Shown in pieces: positions 1 through 8,938 of a DNA stretch of 64,000 bases; position 1 is the first letter of the stretch; every line of letters begins with the position of its first letter. Source of the stretch: Burkholderiaceae bacterium (lineage in GTDB: Bacteria; Pseudomonadota; Gammaproteobacteria; Burkholderiales; Burkholderiaceae); the NCBI GenBank assembly GCA_947448415.1, contig CANFMT010000005.1:1-64000 (forward strand), in the 5' to 3' direction. A model generated the notes under the pieces. That model was not told the origin of the DNA, ran no database searches, and saw only the letters and a list, made by a program, of their open reading frames with translations. The position numbers and the translations under genes are program-made.

Positions 1-1054
1 CTTCGGCGGCGCTGAGCAGTTGTTTGACCGATGAAATATCTTCAATCAAGGTAGCGCGACTCAGTTCTAACTCTTCATTGGTCTTTTGGGCATTCTCATA
101 AGCAGTACGCAATTCTTGAATAACTGCTTCTTTGGCAGATAAGCCAGTTAATAGAGCTTCTTTATCCTGGTAATTGGTTTGATTGGAGCCTTTGGAAACC
201 TTCGATATTAAGAGCTGAATTTCCCGCTCTTTTTTCTCCAAAGAGATGGTATCTTTATTAGCCTTTTGAGCAGACTTCTTGTGGATAGAAATGATCAGCT
301 TATCTATATCACCCGAAATCAAACTTAAATCAACAGAGGAGTGAAATAGAAATACATTGCCCCAGTCTCCCGGGATGGATTGGTGAGTGTCATATTCCAG
401 AGACTCGAGCGCCCCATTTCTTCTAACCACTAGACTACGTTGATATCCATGGGTATTGGCCCACTTCTGTATATCAACTAGCCTATAGGGGCAAGTCCCA
501 GAAGTTTTGGGAAGCGTATCCCAAAATTCAACTATTACGACTTTGGGGGTCACTTCTGAAAGGCCCTCCAAAACCTGTAAATCATGACCATCTGTGTCAA
601 TTTTTAACAAGTCAATTTTTTTATTGATCTTATTTGTGGCAATAAGATGCGATAGTGTTTCAACCTTAACTTTAAGGGTTTTTTTTCCTCTCAATACCTC
701 TTTGGTATTTTCAATTTTTGTTAGGGAGTGATGATAGTCAAGTTCATTACCTTTAATATCTGTAGCTAAATAAAATATTGATTCACCCACCTTATTTGAG
801 ATCGCACATGAAAGTACCTGAACTTTTTTATTTCCCGTAAAGAGTTTCTTTAAATTCTTTAAATGCCGCGGTAGGGGCTCGATTGCAACCACCCCTGTAG
901 CAGAGTTACTTAATGCAAGCTGAACAAAAGAGCCTTTTTCTGAGCCAACATCAACCACGTAGGGCGCATTGAATAAACCCCTTAATATCAAAGAGGTTAA
1001 TTTGAATTCTACGTCTTGCCCATACAGGTCTTCAACATTAAGATCCAGAGACAT
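1..1054 (-). CDS. FkbM-family methyltransferase with C-terminal coiled coil, partial
   Basis: The frame opens with ATG at 1054 and runs off the window edge, so the C-terminus is missing. It encodes at least 351 residues. Residues near 30-60 have a SAM-binding layout (VVDVGSEKGSF, then AIEP). KIDTDGHDLQVLEGL follows, the typical FkbM motif. After about residue 250 the protein becomes a Lys/Glu-rich predicted coiled coil. FkbM enzymes O-methylate sugars and other hydroxyl groups. The start overlaps the end of the upstream sulfotransferase gene by 17 bases, so the two are probably co-translated. The substrate is likely a glycan, from context only. Confidence 0.85.
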   Translation of the reverse strand, partial: MSLDLNVEDLYGQDVEFKLTSLILRGLFNAPYVVDVGSEKGSFVQLALSNSATGVVAIEPLPRHLKNLKKLFTGNKKVQVLSCAISNKVGESIFYLATDIKGNELDYHHSLTKIENTKEVLRGKKTLKVKVETLSHLIATNKINKKIDLLKIDTDGHDLQVLEGLSEVTPKVVIVEFWDTLPKTSGTCPYRLVDIQKWANTHGYQRSLVVRRNGALESLEYDTHQSIPGDWGNVFLFHSSVDLSLISGDIDKLIISIHKKSAQKANKDTISLEKKEREIQLLISKVSKGSNQTNYQDKEALLTGLSAKEAVIQELRTAYENAQKTNEELELSRATLIEDISSVKQLLSAAE

Positions 1055-1991
1055 ATTTCCCCTTTTTAAGCTCAGAATCTAACAACTTAATTAAATCCAA
1101 CCTCTCCTCGCAGATATCAACCAATCTCTTAATTTCATTCTCTTTGGCCAAGATTTCACATTCTAAAAACTCATTACGTTTTTCCATTACCTCAGACAAA
1201 CTAAACTGGGGGCTCTGCAGAAGAGTCGCACTTTTCGATAATTCTTTCCACCAATCATTCCTAGACTCGTAGCCGATATCCTTTAAAAATCCTGGGTAAA
1301 GTGTTTCCCATAATTTTCCATGCTCAAGGGTAAAATATTTTTCCCAATCTTTCGCGACCCCTTTTCGATGATGATTAAATTTTGATTCTTCACCACGCTC
1401 TCTGCCGCTCCTACGCTCAAAGGAATTCCTCTCTACAACTGATTCTAAAACTACTAATGGAATATCCCTTTCCAAAAATGAAAATATTTTTTTAAACTCA
1501 TTAGCAGTATCGTTAATTAAGTCTTCATATCGAACAATAAGTACATTCGGACCTGAAGAAGCGTTCCATGTTTCATAAAATCTCTTAAATTGTGAGGCCT
1601 GTAAAATCATCCAAATGATTCGTAGGCGGTCCTCAGAAAAGGATGCCAATAATTCACGGCCTAGCCTTATGAAATGATCAGTTCCGTGACTATTAAGAAT
1701 TGAAAACAGGCTTGAGATAAGGCGGTCACGCGGATCTCGCATTACTACAATAGCCTTATCAAAAGGCGAAGCAAAGTTTTCCCACTCAAATTTATTCATA
1801 CCATAAATTGGTCCACTAAATTTTCCTGCCGGAAAATCAAAATCCCCAACCATAAAAGTATTAAATGAGATGTTTGCATTTGGGTATTGAGTACAGCGAA
1901 CTATTTCTGGTGCGGTCAAAATATCTTTTACCCACTGACTCCCACACTTATAAAGAGTAATATGCAGAACGCGCCCGATTGATTCACGCAT
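1038..1991 (-). CDS. Sulfotransferase-domain protein
   Basis: This 317-residue protein carries the three landmarks of PAPS-dependent sulfotransferases. They are a 5'-phosphosulfate loop-like KCGSQW at residues 15-20, a 3'-phosphate site RDPRDR at 85-90 preceded by a hydrophobic strand, and an RKGxxxDW motif at 209-216. Known members move sulfate from PAPS to hydroxyls of sugars or small molecules. The last 40 residues are charged and helical. The gene lies directly downstream of wzt (adjacent bases) and overlaps the FkbM gene, which suggests sulfation of the exported polysaccharide. That substrate is inferred. No PAPS-synthesis gene is in this window. Confidence 0.8.
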   Translation of the reverse strand: MRESIGRVLHITLYKCGSQWVKDILTAPEIVRCTQYPNANISFNTFMVGDFDFPAGKFSGPIYGMNKFEWENFASPFDKAIVVMRDPRDRLISSLFSILNSHGTDHFIRLGRELLASFSEDRLRIIWMILQASQFKRFYETWNASSGPNVLIVRYEDLINDTANEFKKIFSFLERDIPLVVLESVVERNSFERRSGRERGEESKFNHHRKGVAKDWEKYFTLEHGKLWETLYPGFLKDIGYESRNDWWKELSKSATLLQSPQFSLSEVMEKRNEFLECEILAKENEIKRLVDICEERLDLIKLLDSELKKGKYVSGS

Positions 1992-3290
1992 CTAAAAATC
2001 CTCCTTCAGATAAGCGCCACTTACAGGAAGCCCGAATGGCCCTAAAAATGGGGCGACATTTTCTTTGTAATTAAAATTAACAGTAAGAGGTCCAATTTTT
2101 TCAGCCTCAATTTTATCAATCACAGCTCCTAGTCTATTGGGATATTGATGTAGGCCTTGAGTAAATGAAAGGGAGTAATTTCCAGCCTGAAGCCTCGCTT
2201 CTATGCAAAAGCGGAGTTTATGCATTCCCCCAACCACTTCATTAGGTTGATCTAACTGAAGATATGGGGTACCCCCAGTAAAGACAATCTCGCCAGCATT
2301 ATTGGTTATATTAAAAAATATGTGGGATTTCTTTTCAATATCAGGTACAAACAAGACTTCAATAATAATTTCGTCGCACACCCCAAAAAAATTTGTTAAT
2401 TCATTGTCTTTATTTTTTAATGCTAGCGAAACAAATCCGGCGCCTTTACTAACTAGCAAATCTTCGGTAGCTAACCACGTATATGCATGTTTTTGGGAAA
2501 AAACTGAGCTCAGATTTAATTCATGGTTTAATGGTTGATGCAAATTTAATTTAGATGGCTCATCATAAGCCGCCAAGTATTTTCTTATTGCTTCTTTTTT
2601 CTCTCCAGAGAAACAAATTTTTCCACTTTCAAGATAAATTGCACGATTGCAAAATTGATTCACCGAGCCCATATCATGCGAAACGAATAGTAGCGTCAAG
2701 CCCTCTTGGATCATTGCCTTCAATCTAGCAAAACATTTTTGCTGAAAGAAAAAATCTCCGACGCTAAGCGCTTCATCAATAATTAAAATGCCGGGATTAC
2801 ACAATACTTGAACCGAAAATGCCAAGCGCATGACCATGCCCGAAGAATATGTCTTTATCGGCCGATTAATTGCGTCACCTATTTCTGCAAAGGCTTCAAT
2901 TTCGGGAAAACGTTTTATCACTTCATCTTTTGAAAGCCCCAAAAGCAAGCCATTAAGCACTACATTCTCACGCCCAGTTAATTCGGGATCAAAGCCACTG
3001 CCAAGCTCTAAAAGAGCGGATACTTTTCCATTAACGTTCACTTGCCCTTCGGTTGACTTAAGAGTACCCGTCAAGATTTCTAGGAGAGAGCTTTTACCAG
3101 CGCCATTACGACCAATAATAGCTACTGCTTCACCGCGCTTGATTTCAAAATTAATATTGCGCAAAGCCCAGACTAATTCTTGAGGTTTAGCTTTGCGAAG
3201 ACCTAAGCTATAGAGCAGTTTTGCAAAATTACTTTTAAATACCGAGTAACTTTTAGAAACATTTTTAACGGAGATAACGACGTCGCTCAT
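1992..3290 (-). CDS. wzt: Polysaccharide ABC exporter ATPase (Wzt type, with C-terminal glycan-binding domain)
   Basis: The 432-residue protein has an N-terminal nucleotide-binding domain with Walker A GRNGAGKSS (60-68), signature YSSGM (148-152), Walker B ILIIDEA (168-174) and switch His in SHD (204-206). The segment from about 250 to 432 matches the beta-rich C-terminal domain of Wzt proteins that binds the chain end before export. With Wzm it moves lipid-linked polysaccharide across the inner membrane. Its start is four bases after the wzm stop and has no clear Shine-Dalgarno, so translation is probably coupled. Confidence 0.93.
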   Translation of the reverse strand: MSDVVISVKNVSKSYSVFKSNFAKLLYSLGLRKAKPQELVWALRNINFEIKRGEAVAIIGRNGAGKSSLLEILTGTLKSTEGQVNVNGKVSALLELGSGFDPELTGRENVVLNGLLLGLSKDEVIKRFPEIEAFAEIGDAINRPIKTYSSGMVMRLAFSVQVLCNPGILIIDEALSVGDFFFQQKCFARLKAMIQEGLTLLFVSHDMGSVNQFCNRAIYLESGKICFSGEKKEAIRKYLAAYDEPSKLNLHQPLNHELNLSSVFSQKHAYTWLATEDLLVSKGAGFVSLALKNKDNELTNFFGVCDEIIIEVLFVPDIEKKSHIFFNITNNAGEIVFTGGTPYLQLDQPNEVVGGMHKLRFCIEARLQAGNYSLSFTQGLHQYPNRLGAVIDKIEAEKIGPLTVNFNYKENVAPFLGPFGLPVSGAYLKEDF

Positions 3291-3294
3291 ATAT

Positions 3295-4107
3295 TTATAT
3301 TAAATCCGTAAAGGTTGAGCGAACACGTCTAAAGAGAAAGTATGCAAGGCCGGCCAGTACAGAACTAAACAATATAAATACAGCTAAGCCGCGTAGGCCT
3401 GGCATTACGCCATAAATTAACATGAGCCTGAACTGCTCAACCAAATACGTTAATGGATTTAATCGGATCCAAAACTTCAAGTTTTCAGGAACTATATCAA
3501 GGCCGTAAAAAATTGGGGTTAAAAATAAAAGTGCCTGGATAAGCAAGCCTGTCACTTGATTAATATCTTTAGTAAGTAAGCCAATTACGGAAAGAGCCCA
3601 ACCTAGAGCCAATAGCATCGGGATCATCGATAACAAAATGAGTGGGGAAATCAAAGCAGTCCACTTGGGAAAACCAATTAATATCGCATAGCCAGCGCAC
3701 CAAATGGCAGTGGCAATTAGGGCATGAATGAGCGCAGTCAAAATTGTCACTACCGGCAAGAGCTCTAGTGGAAAAACAATTTTCTTTACGTAATTGGGAT
3801 TGGCGCTAATTAAGAGTGGAAATTGACGAAAACACTCGGCAAAGAAATTAAAAATGATCAGGCCCGAAAAGAGGGCAAAACCATACTCCAGGGGGGTACC
3901 AGAAAAGCCCCAACGTCCTTGTAAGATGACACCAAAAAATACTGTATAAATAACCAGCATAGACAAGGGTTCCCCCAGCGGCCAAAAGACGCCTCCTATG
4001 GTTCCATGGTGTGATTTAGAGAATTCTCGCTTTGTGAGCTCTATTAATAGACTGCAATAATTGCGAACCTCAACAGAAATGGTGCCAAATTTAATCGTCA
4101 CTACCAA
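3295..4107 (-). CDS. wzm: Polysaccharide ABC exporter permease (Wzm type)
   Basis: This 270-residue ABC-2 type permease has about six hydrophobic helices. The N-terminal REFSKSHHGTIGGVFWPLGEP and the C-terminal NPLTYLVEQFR are typical of the Wzm/KpsM/TagG group. It forms the channel partner of Wzt. The start is uncertain: TTG at 4107 has a GAGG four bases upstream, and GTG at 4101 (codon 3) has the same GAGG ten bases upstream. It is first in the wzm-wzt-sulfotransferase-FkbM run. A promoter with a C10 tract in its spacer lies about 70-90 bases upstream. Confidence 0.92.
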   Translation of the reverse strand: MVVTIKFGTISVEVRNYCSLLIELTKREFSKSHHGTIGGVFWPLGEPLSMLVIYTVFFGVILQGRWGFSGTPLEYGFALFSGLIIFNFFAECFRQFPLLISANPNYVKKIVFPLELLPVVTILTALIHALIATAIWCAGYAILIGFPKWTALISPLILLSMIPMLLALGWALSVIGLLTKDINQVTGLLIQALLFLTPIFYGLDIVPENLKFWIRLNPLTYLVEQFRLMLIYGVMPGLRGLAVFILFSSVLAGLAYFLFRRVRSTFTDLI

Positions 4108-4427
4108 AAAACCTCAATTTATGGCTAATAACCCAGCCCAATGTATAAGTCAATATATTCAACTAATTATGAAGATTATAAACGCTGGGGGGGGGGTAAA
4201 TTTAGCTAAAAAGTACCAAAAATAATCCTAAATTAGGGTTTTCATTCTAAAAAATAGAATTAAATGAGGCTTCAAGCCAAAGGGTAAGACCGCTAATACC
4301 GTTTATCAGAATTAGGGGCACTAAATGATCTCCTTTGTTGAGCGCTATCAGAGTATCCATGCTTAATATCCAACTGGATCATTTAGGATCAATCGCGCTA
4401 AAGAAAGCCTGGCTCTTTAGTGTTGTG
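4108..4427. other. Intergenic region between wzm and the acyltransferase gene
   Basis: This 320-base AT-rich spacer separates two minus-strand genes. It contains the C-tract promoter described separately. It also has a short hairpin just past the acyltransferase stop (CTAAAGA at 4398-4404 pairs with TCTTTAG at 4414-4420) without a following T run, and a small AT-rich inverted repeat at 4244-4260. No convincing ORF or RNA gene is seen. Confidence 0.6.
4175..4200 (-). promoter_or_regulatory. Putative wzm-wzt promoter with a C10 spacer tract
   Basis: On the minus strand a perfect -10 TATAAT (4175-4180) is preceded by AGCGTT, then ten C residues (4187-4196, G on the plus strand), then TTTA. A -35-like TTTACC would occupy 4195-4200 and use two of the Cs, leaving a 14-base spacer. 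Gain or loss of Cs would change spacer length. The predicted transcript start is near 4168, about 60 bases before wzm. The elements are read from sequence. Promoter activity and length variation are inferred. Confidence 0.55.
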
Positions 4428-5447
4428 CTATTTAGTTTTCAGAATATGGCTTAATTTATTTCTGAAATAAATGCTTATTGCTTTATCGATCAAAACATAA
4501 ATTATCTGGCCCACGATTAGTACTGCAATTAAAGTAATACAAACTCCAAAGGGCGTATAGATATCAAACCAAGGTAATCGCGGGGCAATGACTTTTCTAA
4601 TTCCCTCAACGACATATAAATGACTTAGGTACGTTGCATAACTTGCATTACCCATAGCCACTAATATAGCGATCAGCCTGGGATTGATTTTAGGAATTGC
4701 TTTCTCTAGCCCCAAAGCACCAAATACAAAGATGCTTGCAGGAATGCCCAAGAAAAGATATCGATAAGACTCAATTTCCAAAAGATCTACCATCACCATT
4801 GCAAGATAAGAAATGCACATGAGCAGTGTCGCTGTATAAGGCGACATCTTCATAAATATTTCATATTTGCGCGCATAAAAATTAAACAAAATTATTCCTA
4901 ATATAAATTCTAAATATATGGGATAACTGAAGAATATGCCGTAAGCAGATTCACTCTTTTTATAGCTAGCTATAAGATAAATAAATATCAGGGAGGCGCT
5001 CACCACTAACTCCCAGGACCTTCGCCACACCATCAATACAATAAAAATTAGGGCATAGAAAAATATTTCATAATTTAAGGTCCACCCTACTGGAATCATT
5101 GGGCTAACAGTTCCGTTCTCCTTGATATAAGGAATAAAAAAGAGTGACTTTATTAGGAAGGTGAGGTTTGCTGTAGTTGAATTAAAAAGAGCTGGCGCAA
5201 TAGCAGCGAGAATGAACGCTCCAACCGTCAGCAGCCAGTAGAGTGGCGCAATTCTGGAAACTCGATTGATAAAAAATTGCTTCGAAGTCTCTCCATTGTT
5301 AACAACCAAACACATAACAAAACCACTCAGTACAAAGAAGATATCTACCCCGAATCCGCCAAAAAAAGGATTGCACTTAATATGTAAGTAGGCAACACTT
5401 GTAGCTGCAATAAAACGAGTTATTTGTAGGCTTTTTAATTGCGTCAT
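4428..5447 (-). CDS. Acyltransferase family 3 (OafA-like) membrane protein
   Basis: A 339-residue polytopic protein of the acyltransferase-3 family. Landmarks are RFIAA near residue 11, the conserved His22 region, GVDIFFVLSGFVM at 33-45 and NRVSRIAPLYW at 61-71, followed by about ten membrane helices. Members transfer acetyl or other acyl groups to extracytoplasmic glycans such as O-antigen or exopolysaccharide. The start overlaps the end of the dehydratase gene by four bases (ATGA), so it is the last gene of that operon. The specific sugar modified cannot be read from sequence. Confidence 0.9.
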   Translation of the reverse strand: MTQLKSLQITRFIAATSVAYLHIKCNPFFGGFGVDIFFVLSGFVMCLVVNNGETSKQFFINRVSRIAPLYWLLTVGAFILAAIAPALFNSTTANLTFLIKSLFFIPYIKENGTVSPMIPVGWTLNYEIFFYALIFIVLMVWRRSWELVVSASLIFIYLIASYKKSESAYGIFFSYPIYLEFILGIILFNFYARKYEIFMKMSPYTATLLMCISYLAMVMVDLLEIESYRYLFLGIPASIFVFGALGLEKAIPKINPRLIAILVAMGNASYATYLSHLYVVEGIRKVIAPRLPWFDIYTPFGVCITLIAVLIVGQIIYVLIDKAISIYFRNKLSHILKTK

Positions 5448-7357
5448 ATGTCACTATCAGGCTGATTAGTAGGGGCATAGCCACTAACGACCTCCTGAAA
5501 GATCGCTTTAGCCTCTTGGAGTGACTGCTGCTTTACTGCACACTCTAGAATTGCCAATTTATCCATCAAATCATTAAGGCCTATAAAGTCCTCGTGCGCC
5601 CTCAATATTCTTTCGTGTGAAGTTTTCTCAGGATTATTTCCAATGAGTAGCTCTTCATATAGTTTTTCGCCTGGGCGCAATCCAAGAACCCGAATTTCAA
5701 TATCACCGTCAGGATGATTTTCATCTCTTAACGTAAGGCCAGAAAGATGAATCATACTCTCTGCTAAGTCTCTAATTTTGATGGGCTCACCCATATCCAA
5801 AACGAAAACATCTCCGCCTACTGACATGGCTGATGCCTGAATAACCAACTGAGCAGCCTCTGGAATTGTCATAAAGTATCGAGTAACTTCGTTATCCGTA
5901 AGGGTAACTGGCCCACCGCCCTTAATTTGCTGGCGAAACTTAGGCACTACGGAGCCGGAAGATCCCAATACATTCCCGAATCGCACCATTGAAAATATGG
6001 TGGAAGACTCACCAAAACGTTGATCGTAAGCTTGAAGAATGAGTTCTGCAAAACGCTTAGTGGCCCCCATAATATTTGTAGGCCTTACAGCTTTATCGGT
6101 ACTAATCAACACAAAGTGATCGATACTAAATTCCTTTGCCATACGAACCATCGACAGAGTGCCAAAAATATTATTTTTAATGCCTTCAAATGGATTTGAT
6201 TCAACGAGGGGCACATGTTTATATGCCGCCGCATGAAATACGGTATTTACATGCTGTTCTCTAAAAATATTGCGCATACGGTCTTCGTCCACTACCGAAG
6301 CTAATAAAGGCATGACCGAACAATTGCTTTGAGTATTAGAAACATAGGACTCTAACTCCTCTTGAATGGAATATAGTGCAAATTCACTTTGCTCGACCAA
6401 GATCAAGTTTGAAGGTTCATGAACAATAATTTGCCTACATAACTCGCCACCAATTGAACCACCGGCTCCCGTCACCATAACTACTTTATTAAAAATATTG
6501 GCCCTCATTAATTCTGAGTTTGGCAATACTGGCACCCTTCCTAAGAGATCATCAATATCAAGCTCCCTTAAGTCTGAAGCACTTAATTTACCGCTAGCAA
6601 GATCTGAAAAACTAGGCAAGATCCGGACAGATAGTTTTGCATTGGCTAATCGCTCTAAAATTTCTTTGCGGCGCTTTCGGCTTGCAGATGGAATTGCTAA
6701 GATGATGTCAGTAACGCGTAATAAAGCGGCTGTATCCTCTATATCTACAGGGCTATAAATCATGATTCCATTTAATGAACTGCCATGCAGCCTGGCATCA
6801 TCATCTAAAAAACCCACTACCCTCATTTCATAACTATTCCCGAGAGCAAGGGCTAACTGACGGCCAGCTGCACCAGCACCATATATCAGTATGCGAGGTA
6901 AATTTCCACGCCGCAATTCGTCATGGTATGCCCGTCCCAACCAAAATCTAACCAATATACGAGAACCCGTTACGAATAAAAAGATGAGGATAGGCTGAAT
7001 CAAGCCAATAGTTCTTGGAACACCCTCTACACCAAATAATGCAAAAGCCAATACAAATAAAGCGGTATAAATGCTAACTGCCTTAGTAATCGCGAGTAAT
7101 GCACCAAGCCCAGAATAACGAAAAATTGCCCGGTACAATCCAGAGGAAATAAAAATAGGTAAAGCGGCAGCCCAAGAAATAAATAAAACCAAAAAAGGTC
7201 GCCATTGAGAATCGGTGCTTAAAAAATTCCAGTCGCCTAAGCGCAAATAAAAAGCTAAGAAAGTTGCAGTGATACAAATAAATATATCAACGAATATTGC
7301 AAAAAATCTTTTAACGGGGCGTGATAAATTCAGGATGCTACCAATAATAGAAGACAT
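5444..7357 (-). CDS. Membrane-bound nucleotide-sugar 4,6-dehydratase (WbpM/PglF/CapD type)
   Basis: This 637-residue protein has four to five N-terminal membrane helices (about 18-135), a first Rossmann-like domain (YGAGAAGR near 159-166) and a C-terminal SDR domain with GAGGSIGG at 297-304. The catalytic region has TDK at 420-422 and MGATK at 430-434. Met replaces the usual catalytic Tyr, as is known for the WbpM/FlaA1 group. These enzymes convert UDP-GlcNAc to the 4-keto-6-deoxy sugar. It lies in an operon with a sugar-phosphate transferase and a reductase. Confidence 0.92.
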   Translation of the reverse strand: MSSIIGSILNLSRPVKRFFAIFVDIFICITATFLAFYLRLGDWNFLSTDSQWRPFLVLFISWAAALPIFISSGLYRAIFRYSGLGALLAITKAVSIYTALFVLAFALFGVEGVPRTIGLIQPILIFLFVTGSRILVRFWLGRAYHDELRRGNLPRILIYGAGAAGRQLALALGNSYEMRVVGFLDDDARLHGSSLNGIMIYSPVDIEDTAALLRVTDIILAIPSASRKRRKEILERLANAKLSVRILPSFSDLASGKLSASDLRELDIDDLLGRVPVLPNSELMRANIFNKVVMVTGAGGSIGGELCRQIIVHEPSNLILVEQSEFALYSIQEELESYVSNTQSNCSVMPLLASVVDEDRMRNIFREQHVNTVFHAAAYKHVPLVESNPFEGIKNNIFGTLSMVRMAKEFSIDHFVLISTDKAVRPTNIMGATKRFAELILQAYDQRFGESSTIFSMVRFGNVLGSSGSVVPKFRQQIKGGGPVTLTDNEVTRYFMTIPEAAQLVIQASAMSVGGDVFVLDMGEPIKIRDLAESMIHLSGLTLRDENHPDGDIEIRVLGLRPGEKLYEELLIGNNPEKTSHERILRAHEDFIGLNDLMDKLAILECAVKQQSLQEAKAIFQEVVSGYAPTNQPDSDI

Positions 7358-7389
7358 AAAGAATTAAAGCCCCAGTAGGATAGGATAAA

Positions 7390-7950
7390 TCAATGACTCA
7401 CTCCATCTTGACTAAGGACCTTGATTAAGGTTAGCCAATATATTTTTAGGTCCATGCCCAAAGACGCCTCTTTCAAATAGTCGGTATCGAATTTTACTTT
7501 TTCTTCTATTGAGAGATGGTCACGTCCATTTACCTGGGCCCAGCCAGTTATCCCAGGCCTTAATTTGTCTACGCCATACTTGATCCTTAATCCAATCAAA
7601 TCATCTTGATTGAATAATGCCGGTCTTGGCCCAATGAAACTCATACTGCCATTCAGAATGCACCATAGCTGCGGTAACTCATCCAAACTACACTTTCGCA
7701 AAAAAGATCCAATAGGCGTAAGATGACTACTTGCATCTAATAGCATATGGGTTGCTATCGTTGGGGTTCCAACAGCCATGGTTCTGAACTTTGGCATCAA
7801 AAAAGATTTGCTATTTTTTCCCACCCTTTTTGACCAATACAAAATAGGGCCAGATGAACTTAACTTCACCAAGAGAGAGACAATCAACATCGGCACACAC
7901 AGAATAAACAATAAAATAATTGCTAAGATAATATCCAGAATTCTTTTCAT
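7390..7950 (-). CDS. Undecaprenyl-phosphate sugar-1-phosphate transferase (monotopic, PglC-like)
   Basis: At 186 residues this is the short monotopic form of the bacterial sugar transferase family. It has one N-terminal membrane segment (about 5-28), KFRTM near 54-58, the catalytic Asp-Glu pair in LDELPQLW (D90, E91) and GPRP at 107-110. It initiates glycan assembly by transferring a sugar phosphate to undecaprenyl phosphate. Its start overlaps the end of the upstream epimerase/reductase gene by four bases. Context suggests the substrate is the UDP-6-deoxy-HexNAc made by its neighbours. Confidence 0.92.
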   Translation of the reverse strand: MKRILDIILAIILLFILCVPMLIVSLLVKLSSSGPILYWSKRVGKNSKSFLMPKFRTMAVGTPTIATHMLLDASSHLTPIGSFLRKCSLDELPQLWCILNGSMSFIGPRPALFNQDDLIGLRIKYGVDKLRPGITGWAQVNGRDHLSIEEKVKFDTDYLKEASLGMDLKIYWLTLIKVLSQDGVSH

Positions 7951-8936
7951 AATGACTCCTGATGCTCAGCCTTAACGTTCAACATCTCTCTCAAACCATC
8001 TTGTAGCTTAATATTAGCCCTCCAACCAGTTAGTTTTTCAAAATTGCCAGATGAATACCACTCACTCTTTAGGAGTCGATCGCAAACCTCTTGGTTAAAT
8101 ATTAAGTTCACACCAGAGGATTTTTGGATAAACTCGCAGGAACTAGCTAAAATTTTCATTATCGGTAGTGGCACCTCAATTCTCGTTGCTTTCATGCCAT
8201 AAACCCTGCGAATTTCGTCATAAATTCCTCTGCCAGAGGGCGCCTCAGATCCTGAAACGATTAAGGATAAGCCATTAAGCTTGGGTATACGTGATGCCAA
8301 TAATATAGCCTCTAGTACATCATCTACATGAATCAACGAGCGATGATTGTGAGTTTCAGGAATTGGAGGAAATAACCCCTTATGAATTAATTTAGACATT
8401 CTTTCTAAATTACCTGAACCACCAAATCCATAGACCATTGCTAACCTTAAGTTAACAATATGCATTCCATATCTTTTACCAACCTCAAGAATTAAATTTT
8501 CAGCAGCCAATTTAGATTTTCCATATGGCGATACTGGGACGGCAGGCCAACTCTCGTCAATGCAAATATCTGCAGTATTTGACATTACCTTTACACTTGA
8601 AAGATTCACAAAACTACGCACCCCACATCTCGCAGCTAGTTCTAGTAAATTTTTCGTTCCGAGATAATTAATTTTCCAATGGGTGTCGGCCATAATATGC
8701 TGTGGCATCCCAAAACTATGAGCATAGCCTGCACAGTGAATGACGCCATCCACATCTTGAAGTAATCCTTCTAATTTGATGTTGTCATGTAAGTCGCAAG
8801 CTACATAATTAGAATTAATTAAATTTTTTCTACCGATACCAATCACGGGAACGTTGTCCGCTTTTAGCCTCTTCATTAGTCGCGATCCAATGAATCCGGA
8901 AGCGCCACTCACAAGCAACTTATTCTTCGTCATCAA
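7947..8936 (-). CDS. NAD-dependent sugar epimerase/reductase (WbpV/WreQ-like SDR)
   Basis: A 329-residue extended SDR with NAD-binding GASGFIGSR at 11-19 and the catalytic pair Y138xxxK142 in SPYGKSKLAAE. Together with the dehydratase and initiating transferase it forms the same trio seen in QuiNAc-type pathways. There a WbpV/WreQ-like enzyme reduces the 4-keto intermediate to UDP-QuiNAc or UDP-FucNAc. That function is an inference from gene order. A plain C4-epimerase role is possible. It overlaps the transferase gene by four bases. Confidence 0.85.
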   Translation of the reverse strand: MMTKNKLLVSGASGFIGSRLMKRLKADNVPVIGIGRKNLINSNYVACDLHDNIKLEGLLQDVDGVIHCAGYAHSFGMPQHIMADTHWKINYLGTKNLLELAARCGVRSFVNLSSVKVMSNTADICIDESWPAVPVSPYGKSKLAAENLILEVGKRYGMHIVNLRLAMVYGFGGSGNLERMSKLIHKGLFPPIPETHNHRSLIHVDDVLEAILLASRIPKLNGLSLIVSGSEAPSGRGIYDEIRRVYGMKATRIEVPLPIMKILASSCEFIQKSSGVNLIFNQEVCDRLLKSEWYSSGNFEKLTGWRANIKLQDGLREMLNVKAEHQESL

Positions 8937-8938
8937 TG

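Noticed and set aside
4244..4260. AT-rich inverted repeat in the acyltransferase-wzm spacer
   Set aside because: Short and composed of A and T mainly; no T run or protein-site pattern.
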